Assembly: GCA_040772005.1 (NCBI GenBank)
Contig: JAXGYZ010000003.1
Coordinates: forward strand, 496,001-560,000
DNA: 64,000 nt
Source: MWBF01 sp040772005
GTDB taxonomy: Bacteria > Chloroflexota > Anaerolineae > CG2-30-64-16
Direction of reading: 5' to 3'
Numbering within the stretch: position 1 is the first letter of the stretch; each line of letters starts with the position of its first letter. Positions 46,562-56,475 of the stretch are shown here, one piece after another. The notes beneath the pieces were generated by a model. The model saw only the letters and a list, made by a program, of their open reading frames with translations. It was not told the origin of the DNA and searched no databases. A program made the translations under genes and the position numbers.

Positions 46562-46575
46562 CATCAGGAGGTCCC

Positions 46576-47076
46576 ATGCGCGAGATACCGTTTCAGCTCA
46601 AGCTGGCTGAGATCGAAAACCCCGAAGGGCTCAATTTCATCCTCGGCCAGAGCCACTTCATCAAGACCGTGGAGGATATCCACGAGGCAGTCGTGACTGC
46701 CATCCCTGGGGCGAAGTTCGGCCTGGCCTTCTGCGAGGCCTCCGGCGTGGCGCTGGTCCGGTCCACGGGTACGGCTCCCGATCTCCAGGCGCTGGCCGAG
46801 CGCAATGCGCTGGCTCTGGGAGCGGGGCACTCCTTCATCCTGTTTCTGCGCGATGCGTATCCGGTCAACATCCTGAACACCATCAAGATGGTCCCGGAAG
46901 TCGCCAACATCTTCTGCGCGACCGCCAACCCGGTCCAGGTCATCCTCGCGGAGAGCGAGCAGGGCCGGGGCATCCTCGGCGTCATCGACGGCATCCATAC
47001 GAAGGGTCTCGAAGACGGCGAGGGCGTGGCCTGGCGTAAGGGGTTCCTGCGCATGATCGGGTACAAGCTAGGTTGA
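46576..47076 (+). CDS. Adenosine-specific kinase
   Basis: 166 aa from ATG 46576, 4 nt after AGGAGGTCCC. The sequence is the full-length DUF355/Adenosine_kin fold: REIPFQLKLAEIENPEGLNFILGQSHFIKTVEDIHEAV, KFGLAFCEASGVALVR, and ATANPVQVILAESEQGRGILGVIDG. The family is found in archaea and some bacteria, and its nucleoside kinase role is assigned from limited evidence. Followed by the LCP gene after 7 bp, so the two are cotranscribed. Confidence 0.85.
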   Translation: MREIPFQLKLAEIENPEGLNFILGQSHFIKTVEDIHEAVVTAIPGAKFGLAFCEASGVALVRSTGTAPDLQALAERNALALGAGHSFILFLRDAYPVNILNTIKMVPEVANIFCATANPVQVILAESEQGRGILGVIDGIHTKGLEDGEGVAWRKGFLRMIGYKLG

Positions 47077-47083
47077 GGCAACT

Positions 47084-48337
47084 ATGAATCGATTGCAGCG
47101 TGTGCGCAGGAGTCCCGGCACGCACGGGGCTCCCGTGCGGCTGCTCCTGCTTTCCATAACAATTGCCATGTTGCTCCTGACGGCGCTCCTGGTCGCGGCG
47201 TGCCGGCCGCGTGCGGCAGAGGTCAGCCAGGCGCCGACCATCCAGACCACGCCCATCGTGGTCACCTCTGAGCCGACAGTCACCGCCGAAGCGCAACTTG
47301 CAGATTCGCCTACGTCGGAGGGCACAGCCACCTTCACCCCTGAGCCGACGGAGACGGCGACGCCGAGCATCACGCCCACCGCGACCGCGACGAGGGTTCC
47401 GAAGTCGGTCAAGGAGACGGAGAATATCCTGGTCATGGGTATCGACCCGCGGCCCGGCGACCGCGCGTGGCGCACCGACACCATCATGATCGTGGCCATC
47501 GACTACGAGGCGAACCAGGTCGGCATCGTCAGCCTCCCGCGCGACCTGTGGGTGGAGATTCCCGGCTACGGCATGGGGCGCATCAACCAGGCGGACTTCG
47601 AGGGCGAGTCGCTGAAGTATCCGGGCGGCGGGCCCGCGCTCCTGGGCAAGGTCATCGAGGACAACATCGGTATTCCGACGCATCACTGGGTGCGCATCCG
47701 CCAGGAGGGGCTGGTGCAACTCGTCGATGCGCTGGGCGGCGTGACCGTCACGCTGGACTGCCCGCTGCACGAGATCACGCCGCATCCGAGCATCGAGGGC
47801 CAGTATGTGGCCTTCGACCTGCCGGCCGGCGAGGTGTTCCTCGACGGCGCGGCTGCGAAGAAGTTCGCAACCTTCCGCTACAACTCGAACGACTTCTACC
47901 GCGCGAGGCGCCAGCAGCAGCTCATCTGGGCCATCCGCGACCGGGCGCTCCAACTGGATGCGATTCCGCGCATCCCGGAGCTGTGGCGCGCACTTGCAGA
48001 CACCTTCAAGACGGACCTGAGCGTGTTGGACCTGATCCGGTTGGCGCGGTTAGGTGCGAACCTGGAGGCCTCGCAGGTGCGCGGGCTTGTGTTCAGCACC
48101 GACGCGATTGAGTATGCGGAGATCGGCGGCGCGCAGGTGCTCCGGGTGGCTGACGAGGCGCTGCTCCAGCAGGAGTTGAGCGGTCTGTTTGCCGGCACGC
48201 CGATTCAGTTGCAGGGCCGCGAGGGATCGGGCAAATGTCCGGCCACGCCGACGCCGACGCCGGAGGTCACGGCAACGGTGGAGGTGACTGCCACCGCCGA
48301 GATTACGGCGACGGTCGAGGTCACGGCAACCCAGTAG
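47084..48337 (+). CDS. LytR-CpsA-Psr (LCP) family envelope ligase, lipoprotein-like
   Basis: 417 aa. A hydrophobic N terminus ends LLLTALLVAACRP, a plausible lipobox (LVAAC). A Thr/Glu/Pro-rich stalk (about 45-105) precedes the LCP domain (about 110-260): LVMGIDPRPGDRAWRTDTIMI, SLPRDLWVEIPGYGMGRINQA and LVDALGGVTVTLDC hold the Asp and Arg residues that bind polyprenyl phosphate. The tail has the repeat VTATVE/VTATAE. LCP proteins attach glycopolymers to the cell wall. A lipid-anchored LCP is less usual than the transmembrane type. Confidence 0.85.
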   Translation: MNRLQRVRRSPGTHGAPVRLLLLSITIAMLLLTALLVAACRPRAAEVSQAPTIQTTPIVVTSEPTVTAEAQLADSPTSEGTATFTPEPTETATPSITPTATATRVPKSVKETENILVMGIDPRPGDRAWRTDTIMIVAIDYEANQVGIVSLPRDLWVEIPGYGMGRINQADFEGESLKYPGGGPALLGKVIEDNIGIPTHHWVRIRQEGLVQLVDALGGVTVTLDCPLHEITPHPSIEGQYVAFDLPAGEVFLDGAAAKKFATFRYNSNDFYRARRQQQLIWAIRDRALQLDAIPRIPELWRALADTFKTDLSVLDLIRLARLGANLEASQVRGLVFSTDAIEYAEIGGAQVLRVADEALLQQELSGLFAGTPIQLQGREGSGKCPATPTPTPEVTATVEVTATAEITATVEVTATQ

Positions 48338-48439
48338 GCTCCCATAATGCAGAGTGAGGAATCCGCATCTGAGGATGCGGACTCCTCACTTTCACCTGCT
48401 CACCTCTTCACCTGTTCCCCTCTTCGTCCGTTCTCCTGT

Positions 48440-49225
48440 TCACCGCTTGCGCCGCGCGACGAAGATCATGCGGTCGCTTGTGCTCTCGAACGGCCCCATA
48501 TCCCAATCCCCATAGAGCGCCTCGACCGTATAACCCGTCTGTTCCAGCAGCAACTCGCCCTCGAAACGCCAGAGATAGCGCGCGTCGAACGGCACCATCG
48601 TCCGGCGCACCGTGCCGTCCGGCGCGACCGCGTCATAGATCAGGTTAACGTGCATGACCTGCTCGGCCAGGTCGAGCGTCCGCGTCACGAACTTCATAAT
48701 GGTTTCCCCGGTCTCCGGGTCCTGCCACGTTTTGTCCCATTCCAGCCGCCCATCGAGCGCGGCCAGTTGCGCCACGTCCGGGTGAAATATGTCGATCAGC
48801 AGCAGGCCGCGGGGCGCAAGGTGTTCCCGCCAGTGTCTCAGCGTGGCCAGTTGGGCCTCCCGGTCGGGCAGGTGCAGGAAGGTGTTCATCACGATGTAGG
48901 CGAACTTGTACGGTCCGCCGAGCGGCGCAGTCGTGTAATCGCCCTGGATGAGCCGGACGCGGTCTGCAACCCTTGCCGCCTCTGCACGCGCCTGGGCGCG
49001 CGCCAGCATCGCGGGGCTGAGCTCGACGCCCGTGACATCGTACCCCGCCTGGGCGAGCGGCACCAGCGCGCGGCCGGTGCCGCAGCCGAGTTCGAGCAGC
49101 GGCCCGCCGGTGCGCGCGGCATAGGCCTCGAGCACGGGCAGGTCGTCGTCGAAATCGGCATAGTCGGAGTCGAAGAAGGTTGCCACGCGGTTCATGGCCT
49201 GGGTGAAGTCGGATGACACGGTCAT
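48440..49225 (-). CDS. Class I SAM-dependent methyltransferase
   Basis: 261 aa. Motif I LLELGCGTGRALVPLA, motif II-like GVELSPAMLARAQARA, and IMNTFLHLPDREAQLATLRHW and LLIDIFHP complete the Rossmann methyltransferase core. The rest (RTLDLAEQVMHVNLIYDAV.) forms a beta extension seen in small-molecule methyltransferases. Substrate unknown. The promoter region carries two hairpin repeats. Confidence 0.85.
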   Translation of the reverse strand: MTVSSDFTQAMNRVATFFDSDYADFDDDLPVLEAYAARTGGPLLELGCGTGRALVPLAQAGYDVTGVELSPAMLARAQARAEAARVADRVRLIQGDYTTAPLGGPYKFAYIVMNTFLHLPDREAQLATLRHWREHLAPRGLLLIDIFHPDVAQLAALDGRLEWDKTWQDPETGETIMKFVTRTLDLAEQVMHVNLIYDAVAPDGTVRRTMVPFDARYLWRFEGELLLEQTGYTVEALYGDWDMGPFESTSDRMIFVARRKR

Positions 49226-49246
49226 GGATGGAGCCTCGCGCTTTCC

Positions 49247-49353
49247 AGAAAACGGGTTTCTGTGTGAAGCTCCGCTTCACCTGAGAAACCCGTTTTCTCC
49301 TGGCATCTTTCCTCATCAGCAGAAGATGGGTTTCTGCCAGAAACCCGTCTTCT
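49247..49353. repeat. Two tandem hairpins, AGAAACCCGTTTTCT family
   Basis: First hairpin: AGAAAACGGGTTTCT (49247-49261) / AGAAACCCGTTTTCT (49284-49298), with an inner GTGAAGC/GCTTCAC stem. Second: AGAAGATGGGTTTCT (49321-49335) / AGAAACCCGTCTTCT (49339-49353). They lie in the 209-bp gap before the next gene, together with nothing else recognisable except a start-proximal stretch. Confidence 0.85.
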
Positions 49354-49434
49354 GAAAGCACCCGTGAGTAATGTAGAGTGTAGCAGCGTGCCTGGGCTTA
49401 CGCAAGTGACATGCCTTATGGTATCATCGGCCGC

Positions 49435-49974
49435 ATGACCAATGACCCTACGATTCGCGTCATCCGCAGCGACCGCCGCCGCCGGACGGTCACGGCCCGG
49501 CTGGCCGAGGGCGGTGCGGTGCTGGAGGTGCTTGCACCTGCCGGGGCCACCGATGCCGAGCTCGCGCCGATCATCGAGCAGCTCAAGGGGCGGGTCCTGC
49601 GCCGCGCGGCGAAGGCGGAGACCGCGGACGACACGGCGCTGGCGCGACGCGCGGCTGAACTTAACCGGCAGTATTTCGACGGACGGCTGCGCTGGCAGGA
49701 GATTCGCTACGTGACGAACCAGCAGCGGCGCTATGGGAGCTGCACGCCGGCCACGGGCGTGATCCGCATCTCGCACCGCGTGGCGGCCATGCCAGCGTGG
49801 GTGCGCGACTACGTGCTCGTTCACGAGTTAGCTCACTTACAGGAAGCGAATCACGGGCCGAAGTTCTGGCGGCTGGTGAATCGCTATCCCCGGACCGAGC
49901 GGGCGCGCGGCTACCTGATGGCGCTGGGCCTGGAAGGTGAGGAGCCGGACGATTCGGACATCGGCGCGGCCTGA
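49435..49974 (+). CDS. YgjP-like M48/DUF45 metallopeptidase
   Basis: 179 aa from ATG 49435; 49411 is in frame but less likely. HELAHLQEANHGPKFW in the middle has the HExxH zinc motif and the third His (H in NHGPKFW), matching the DUF45/YgjP family. RRYGSCTPATGVIRIS is the typical preceding segment. Proteolytic role is unknown; family members are implicated in stress protection and capsule control. Stand-alone gene. Confidence 0.82.
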   Translation: MTNDPTIRVIRSDRRRRTVTARLAEGGAVLEVLAPAGATDAELAPIIEQLKGRVLRRAAKAETADDTALARRAAELNRQYFDGRLRWQEIRYVTNQQRRYGSCTPATGVIRISHRVAAMPAWVRDYVLVHELAHLQEANHGPKFWRLVNRYPRTERARGYLMALGLEGEEPDDSDIGAA

Positions 49975-49987
49975 CGCGGCACACGCT

Positions 49988-50016
49988 TTGACACTCATAG
50001 TCCGCTCGTGTAGAAT
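49988..50016 (+). promoter_or_regulatory. Consensus promoter for DUF1385 gene
   Basis: TTGACA (49988-49993), 17 bp, TAGAAT (50011-50016), 60 bp upstream of the TTG start. Confidence 0.8.
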
Positions 50017-50075
50017 GACCTGACATAGGGACGGCCCCGGCTGGGCGGGCTGTATCGCTGGATGGGGAGATAACG

Positions 50076-51005
50076 TTGGCAAAGTTCTATTATGGTGGAC
50101 AGGCGGTCATCGAGGGCGTGATGATGCGCGGGCGCAAGCGGCTCGCGGTCGCGGTGCGCGCGCCAAACGGCAATATCGAGCTGCACGAGGAACCCCTGAC
50201 CGCTGCAATCTATACCAAGAAGTGGGGCCAGTGGCCCTTCATCCGCGGCCTGGGCATGCTGTGGGATGCGTTGGGCCTGGGGATGCGCGCGCTGCTGTGG
50301 TCCGCCGATGTGTCGCTGCAGGAAGAGGGCAGCGAACCGGTCAAGTTCAGCGGCCCCGTCGCCTGGACGACCGTGGCGACCTCGCTGGCATTCGCGGTGG
50401 GGCTGTTCTTCCTCCTGCCGACTGCCGCAGCCAAGTGGCTGGCCCCCGACGGCTCCGGCGGCATCGTCGTAAGCATTGTCGAGGGTGTCATCCGGCTGGC
50501 GCTGTTCCTGGCCTACATCTGGGCCATCGGCTTCATGCCGGACATCAGGCGGGTGTTTGCCTACCACGGTGCAGAGCACAAGACCATCAACGCGTATGAG
50601 GCGGGCGCGGAGCTGACACCTGAGTCGGTGGCGCGGTTCACCACCGCGCACACCCGCTGCGGCACCAGCTTTCTGCTCTCGGTCATGCTCATCTCGATCA
50701 TCGTGTTTGCGCCGTTCCATTTCGACAACCTGTTCCTGCGGCTGGCCTCGCGCCTCCTGCTGATTCCGGTGGTCGCGGGCATTGCGTATGAATTCATGCG
50801 TTTCACCGCAGCGCGCGTGGACAATCCCATCGTGCGCGGCCTGATTACGCCCGGCCTGCTGCTCCAACGGCTGACCACGCGCGAGCCGGAGCTGCCCATG
50901 ATCGAGTGCGCTATCGCCGCGCTCAAGCCCGTGCTGGCCGCGGACGGTATCGAAGTCGCCTCTTCGGTGCCTGCGCCTGCGGTCCAGGTGCCCGTCAGCG
51001 CGTAA
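50076..51005 (+). CDS. DUF1385 (YqhQ-type) membrane protein
   Basis: 309 aa, TTG start 6 nt after GGGGAG. YYGGQAVIEGVMMRGRKRLAVAVR is the family's signature opening; YHGAEHKTINAYEAGAELTPE and HTRCGTSFLL are further family landmarks with H and C residues. Three to five hydrophobic segments at about 101-125, 132-155 and 205-245. Function unknown, found in Chloroflexi, Firmicutes and Actinobacteria. Followed after 45 bp by mdh. Confidence 0.88.
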   Translation: MAKFYYGGQAVIEGVMMRGRKRLAVAVRAPNGNIELHEEPLTAAIYTKKWGQWPFIRGLGMLWDALGLGMRALLWSADVSLQEEGSEPVKFSGPVAWTTVATSLAFAVGLFFLLPTAAAKWLAPDGSGGIVVSIVEGVIRLALFLAYIWAIGFMPDIRRVFAYHGAEHKTINAYEAGAELTPESVARFTTAHTRCGTSFLLSVMLISIIVFAPFHFDNLFLRLASRLLLIPVVAGIAYEFMRFTAARVDNPIVRGLITPGLLLQRLTTREPELPMIECAIAALKPVLAADGIEVASSVPAPAVQVPVSA

Positions 51006-51050
51006 CCCGCGCGCGTTGAATCACAGACATCAGTCAAAGGAGTTCCCTTC

Positions 51051-51974
51051 ATGAGCAAAGTCAGTATCATCGGCGCCGGTTTCGTCGGTTCCACCATCGC
51101 GCACTGGGCCATGATTTCAGGTGGGTGCGAGGTGGTCCTGGTGGATGTTGTGGATGGCCTTGCGCAGGGCAAGGTCCTGGACCTCATCCAGGCCGGCCCG
51201 ATTGCCGGTCACGCGATTGACGCGGTCGGCACGACTGACTATGCCGAGACTACCAACTCCGATCTGGTCATCATCACCGCGGGCGTCGCGCGCAAGCCAG
51301 GCATGACGCGCGAGGACCTGGTGGGCATCAACGCGAAAATCGTGACCGACGTCGTGCAGCAGGTGGTGCCGCGCTCGCCCAATGCAATCCTGCTGATCAT
51401 GACCAATCCGCTCGATACCATGACGTACCTGGCCTACAAGCTCAGCGGCTTCCCGCGCGAGCGCGTCATCGGCCAGGCGGGCGTGCTGGACGGCGGCCGC
51501 ATGCGCACGTTCATCGCGATGGAGACGGGCATCAGTCCGGAGAACATTCATACGACGGTGTTGGGCGGCCACGGCGACGAGATGGTGCCGCTGGTGCGCT
51601 ATTCCACAATTGCCGGCATGCCGCTTTCCTATTTCCTCGCGTCAGAGCAGATCGACCACATCGTTGCCCGCACGCGCGATGGCGGCGCTGAGATCGTGCG
51701 CTATCTCAAGACCGGCTCCGCGTACTATGCGCCGGGCGCGTCGGCCTGCAAGATGGCCCAGGCCATCATCAAAAATGCGCACCAGATTTATCCCGCCTCG
51801 GTCTATCTCCAGGGCGAGTACGGGCTGGAAGACATCTGCTTCGGCGTGCCGGTTGTGCTGGGCCACGATGGCGTGCAGCGCATCCTCGAGCTCGACCTGA
51901 ACGACGAGGAACGCACCGCGTTGCTGCGCTCGGCGGACCTGATCCGCAGCACCATGGCACACCTGAAACTGTAG
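51051..51974 (+). CDS. mdh: NAD-dependent malate dehydrogenase (LDH-like type)
   Basis: 307 aa from ATG 51051, 6 nt after AAAGGAG. NAD motif IGAGFVGSTIA and, at the cofactor end, D in VLVDVVDG (NAD-type). Active-site segment ITAGVARKPGMTREDL includes R81 of the substrate loop, characteristic of malate rather than lactate. Catalytic pair lies in GGHGDEMVPL. Length and sequence character match the tetrameric Chloroflexus-type MDH. Completes the TCA steps seen elsewhere in the window. Confidence 0.94.
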   Translation: MSKVSIIGAGFVGSTIAHWAMISGGCEVVLVDVVDGLAQGKVLDLIQAGPIAGHAIDAVGTTDYAETTNSDLVIITAGVARKPGMTREDLVGINAKIVTDVVQQVVPRSPNAILLIMTNPLDTMTYLAYKLSGFPRERVIGQAGVLDGGRMRTFIAMETGISPENIHTTVLGGHGDEMVPLVRYSTIAGMPLSYFLASEQIDHIVARTRDGGAEIVRYLKTGSAYYAPGASACKMAQAIIKNAHQIYPASVYLQGEYGLEDICFGVPVVLGHDGVQRILELDLNDEERTALLRSADLIRSTMAHLKL

Positions 51975-51999
51975 CATCTCCGAAAGAACCCGTTCGCGG

Positions 52000-52035
52000 T
52001 GCGTGCGCCGGTCCGCAGGCGTATGGGCGCACGCA
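52000..52035 (+). terminator. Hairpin between mdh and pckG
   Basis: TGCGTGCGCC (52000-52009) / GGCGCACGCA (52026-52035), a perfect 10-bp stem with 16-nt loop and no T tract. Terminator or attenuator is possible. Confidence 0.45.
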
Positions 52036-52082
52036 TCCTCGAACGTCTCATATATCCTTCCCGGTAGAGAGGTAAGAACCCC

Positions 52083-53879
52083 ATGAAAGGCCCTGTCGCC
52101 AATCAACGCCTGCAGAAGTGGGTCGACGAGACGGCCGCGTTGTGCCAGCCGGATGAAGTCTATTGGTGCAATGGCTCGCAGGCGGAATATGATCGCCTGC
52201 TGGCTCAGATGATCCGCACCGGTGCTTGTATCCCGCTCGCCAAACGCCCCAACTCCGTCCTGTTTCGCTCGGATCCGAGCGACGTTGCGCGTGTCGAGGC
52301 GCGCACCTACATCTCGACGTCCAACAAAGACGAGGCGGGGCCGACCAATAACTGGATTGCGCCGGACGAGCTGAAGCGCACGATGACCGGGCTGTACGAC
52401 GGCTGCATGCGCGGCCGCACGCTCTATGTTATCCCGTTCTCGATGGGGCCGCTCGGCTCACCCATGTCCAAGATCGGCGTCGAAATCACCGACAGCCCAT
52501 ACGTCGTCTGCAACATGCACATCATGACCCGCGTCGGTGAGCGGGTGCTCGAAGCGTTGGGCGCGGACGGCGAGTTTGTGCCCTGCCTGCACTCGGTCGG
52601 TGCGCCGCTGGGCCCGGGGGAGGCGGACGTATCGTGGCCGTGTGCGCCGATGGAAGACAAGTACATCAGCCATTTCCCCAACGAGAACCTGATCTGGTCC
52701 TACGGCTCGGGTTACGGCGGCAACGCGCTGCTGGGGAAAAAGTGCTTTGCGCTGCGCATCGCCTCGGCCATGGCCCGCCGCGAGGGGTGGATGGCCGAAC
52801 ACATGCTGATTCTGCGGCTCATCAGCCCGGAAGGCCGGCAGTACCATATCGCGGCCGCCTTCCCCTCCGCGTGCGGCAAGACGAACCTGGCGATGATCCA
52901 GCCGACGATCCCCGGCTGGCGCGCAGAGTGCATCGGCGACGACATCGCATGGATGAAGATCGGCGCGGATGGCCGTCTGCGGGCCATCAACCCGGAGGCG
53001 GGCTTCTTCGGCGTCGCGCCGGGCACATCGTACCAGTCCAACCCGATGGCGATGGATACGGTGCGCGAGAACGTCATCTTCACCAACTGCGCGCTGACCG
53101 ATGACGGCGATATCTGGTGGGAAGGGATGGGCGTGCCCACGCCGGAGCATACGGTGGACTGGAAGGGCCGCGACTGGACGCCGGAGAGTACGGTCCCGGC
53201 GGCGCATCCCAATGCCCGCTTCACCGCACCCGCCTCGCAATGCCCCGTCATCAGCCCGGACTGGGAGAACCCCGAGGGCGTGCCCATCGATATCTTCGTC
53301 TTCGGCGGGCGGCGCGCAGGCGTGGTGCCGCTGGTCACGGAGGCCTTCAACTGGGATCACGGCGTGTTCATGGGCGCAACGGCCTCGTCCGAGACCACCG
53401 CGGCGAACATCGGCGCGGTAGGCGCGCTGCGCCGGGACCCGTTTGCGATGCAGCCGTTCTGCGGCTACAACATGGCAGATTACTTCCAGCACTGGCTGGA
53501 CATGGGCGACCGCCTCGGCGACAAGGCCCCACGCATCTTCTACGTCAACTGGTTCCGCAAGTCGCCGGAGGGCAAGTGGCTGTGGCCGGGCTACGGCGAG
53601 AACAGCCGCGTCCTCAAGTGGATGTGCGAGCGCATCGAGGGCCGAGCGGGCGCGCAGGAGACGGCCATCGGCTACCTGCCGCGGTCGGAGGACCTGGACC
53701 TGAGCGGGTTGAGCGTATCCGCAGAGTACCTCAAGGAACTGCTGCGGGTGGACGTCGCGGCGTGGCGCAGCGAGGTCCCGGACATCCAGCGGCATTTCGC
53801 CCAGTTCGGCGCGCGCGTGCCGCAGCGGATGCACGACCAGGTGTGCGCGCTGGAAGAACGGCTGGCGAATTACGAGTGA
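52083..53879 (+). CDS. pckG: Phosphoenolpyruvate carboxykinase (GTP)
   Basis: 598 aa, GTP-dependent class. The P-loop-like kinase 1a motif is FPSACGKTNLAM, with the reactive Cys in the middle, and the metal-site segment ECIGDDIAWM and FGVAPGTSYQSN follow. Typical C-terminal NWFRK. It converts oxaloacetate plus GTP to PEP and CO2, feeding gluconeogenesis. It lies 108 bp after mdh, which makes its substrate. Confidence 0.95.
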   Translation: MKGPVANQRLQKWVDETAALCQPDEVYWCNGSQAEYDRLLAQMIRTGACIPLAKRPNSVLFRSDPSDVARVEARTYISTSNKDEAGPTNNWIAPDELKRTMTGLYDGCMRGRTLYVIPFSMGPLGSPMSKIGVEITDSPYVVCNMHIMTRVGERVLEALGADGEFVPCLHSVGAPLGPGEADVSWPCAPMEDKYISHFPNENLIWSYGSGYGGNALLGKKCFALRIASAMARREGWMAEHMLILRLISPEGRQYHIAAAFPSACGKTNLAMIQPTIPGWRAECIGDDIAWMKIGADGRLRAINPEAGFFGVAPGTSYQSNPMAMDTVRENVIFTNCALTDDGDIWWEGMGVPTPEHTVDWKGRDWTPESTVPAAHPNARFTAPASQCPVISPDWENPEGVPIDIFVFGGRRAGVVPLVTEAFNWDHGVFMGATASSETTAANIGAVGALRRDPFAMQPFCGYNMADYFQHWLDMGDRLGDKAPRIFYVNWFRKSPEGKWLWPGYGENSRVLKWMCERIEGRAGAQETAIGYLPRSEDLDLSGLSVSAEYLKELLRVDVAAWRSEVPDIQRHFAQFGARVPQRMHDQVCALEERLANYE

Positions 53880-53889
53880 TGGATTACGA

Positions 53890-54720
53890 ATGACGAAGGC
53901 CGAAAGACCGGGGATGAAAGCTGAGTCAGACATATCGGGCCAGAGCATGCCTGTGCCGCTTTCGCAGCTTCCAGCTTCCAGCTTCCAGCCCGTCCTTCGT
54001 GCCTACCGTTACTATGACCTCATCATGGCGCTGTTTGTGGCGGTGCTGCTCATCAGCAACATCGCCTCGTCGGCCAAGATCGTCGATTGGGGCGTGACGC
54101 TGCCCCTGGTCAACCTGCCGCTGGCGTTCGATGGCGGCACGCTGCTCTTTCCCATCAGCTACATCTTCGGAGATGTGCTGACCGAGGTGTACGGCTTTGC
54201 GCGCGGCCGCCGCGTCATCTGGGCCGGATTTGCGATGTCCGCGCTGATGAGCGGCACGCTCTGGCTCGTCGGGCGGCTGCCCGGCGAGGCGGCCTGGCAG
54301 GCGGCGGCCGGGCAGACGGCTTACGATGCGATCCTGGGCGGGGTCAGCAGCGGTGGCATCATCGTTGCCAGCCTCGTGGCGTACTTTGCCGGGGAGTTCT
54401 CCAACTCGTATATCCTGGCACGCGTGAAGGTGCTGACGAGCGGGCGCTATCTGTGGGTGCGCACCATCGGCTCCACCCTGGCAGGGCAGGGGATCGACAC
54501 GATCCTGTTCGTGGTCATCGCGAGTGCGCTGGGCGTGTTCCCGTGGAGCACCGCTGCCAGCATCATCGCTGCCAACTACATCTTCAAGGTCGGCATCGAG
54601 GTGCTGTTCACGCCGCTGACGTATCGCGTGGTTGCCGCGCTGAAACGGGCCGAGCAGGAAGACTATTTCGACCGTGACACAGACTTCAACCCGTTCAGCA
54701 TCAAGATTGTGAATGAGTAG
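53890..54720 (+). CDS. VUT/YhhQ-family queuosine precursor transporter
   Basis: 276 aa. Six membrane helices between about 40 and 260. DGGTLLFPISYIFGDVLTEVYGFARGRRVIWAGF and GQGIDTILFVVIASALGVF are family hallmarks; members import queuosine precursors. The N-terminal 38 residues before the first helix are unusual and include the AGCTTCC heptad array (coding QLPASSFQ), so translation may instead start at an internal Met such as M47 in LIMALFVAV; I could not settle the start. Overlaps the era upstream ATG by 8 bp. Confidence 0.8.
   Translation: MTKAERPGMKAESDISGQSMPVPLSQLPASSFQPVLRAYRYYDLIMALFVAVLLISNIASSAKIVDWGVTLPLVNLPLAFDGGTLLFPISYIFGDVLTEVYGFARGRRVIWAGFAMSALMSGTLWLVGRLPGEAAWQAAAGQTAYDAILGGVSSGGIIVASLVAYFAGEFSNSYILARVKVLTSGRYLWVRTIGSTLAGQGIDTILFVVIASALGVFPWSTAASIIAANYIFKVGIEVLFTPLTYRVVAALKRAEQEDYFDRDTDFNPFSIKIVNE
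53965..53988. repeat. Heptad array AGCTTCC inside coding N terminus
   Basis: CAGCTTC repeated 3.4 times. Its complement (GGAAGCT) makes up the large array at 37445-37543. The array falls in the N-terminal extension of the YhhQ-family gene. Confidence 0.8.
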
Positions 54721-54733
54721 GGTCGGGGGTGCT

Positions 54734-55732
<999 letters not shown>

Positions 55733-55785
55733 TCTGCACTCATCAACCTTGACCACTCATCACACCCGCTTATTAGGAGGATCAC

Positions 55786-56367
55786 GTGGACTTCAATCGC
55801 ATCATCAATGGCATGATTCGCGCCGCTCGCCTCGACAAGTCCTTCTATGAAGAGGTTGAGCATGACACCAGTTACACCCAGGATGCCCTGGCAGTCGTCA
55901 TCCTGGTCTCGGCCATCGGTGCATTCGGCAATTTCCTCGGCCAGTTGATTGCTGGCAACGGCATCGGCGCAGCGATTCTGGGCTTCATTGGCGGGCTGCT
56001 TCTGGCGGTCGCAGGCTACTACCTGTGGGTCTTCATTGCGCAGTATATCGGCACGCGGTTCTTCAAGGGCACGGGCGATTTCGGTGAGGTGCAGCGCGCG
56101 TTCGGGTTCGCCTACGCGCCGCAAGTGCTGAACATCCTGAGCGCCATCCCGTGCGTCGGCTGGCTGATCGGCATCGTGGCCTGGCTCTGGTCGATTGCGG
56201 CCGGCTTCGTCGCGATCCGGCAATCGCTCGACCAGGACGACACCAACGCGGCTCTGACGGTCGTGGTCTCGGGCATCATCGTGATTGTAATCGTGGGGAT
56301 TCTCGGTGCGATCCTGGCCGGGCTCGGCATCGGCGTGGCGGCTATCGGCGGCGCGTTCAGCGGTTAG
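55786..56367 (+). CDS. Yip1-domain membrane protein
   Basis: 193 aa, GTG start after AGGAGGATCAC. Five hydrophobic segments; the central region (VQRAFGFAYAPQVLNILSAIPCVGWLIG) matches the Yip1/DUF1282 family. Function in bacteria is unknown. The polypeptide is rich in Gly/Ala/Ile. It lies between era and a CBS-ACT gene, each with its own RBS. Confidence 0.75.
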   Translation: MDFNRIINGMIRAARLDKSFYEEVEHDTSYTQDALAVVILVSAIGAFGNFLGQLIAGNGIGAAILGFIGGLLLAVAGYYLWVFIAQYIGTRFFKGTGDFGEVQRAFGFAYAPQVLNILSAIPCVGWLIGIVAWLWSIAAGFVAIRQSLDQDDTNAALTVVVSGIIVIVIVGILGAILAGLGIGVAAIGGAFSG

Positions 56368-56389
56368 GGTCGAAAAGGATCAGGTGCCA

Positions 56390-56414
56390 TAGGGCGGATA
56401 GCCAATCCGCCCTA
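56390..56414. terminator. Hairpin after Yip1 gene
   Basis: TAGGGCGGAT (56390-56399), loop AGCCA, ATCCGCCCTA (56405-56414). GGCGGAT-x-ATCCGCC repeats of this kind are common between genes and may be REP-like. Confidence 0.6.
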
Positions 56415-56475
56415 CACCGAGGGAAGTCGCTGTTCTGTGAGCCCTGAGTATACGGGTATTTTGAGGAGGTAGACC

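Noticed and set aside
48250..48337. Possible micro-repeat array in LCP gene end
   Set aside because: ACGGTGGAGGT-type repeats code a VTATVE tail; part of the protein, not an independent element.
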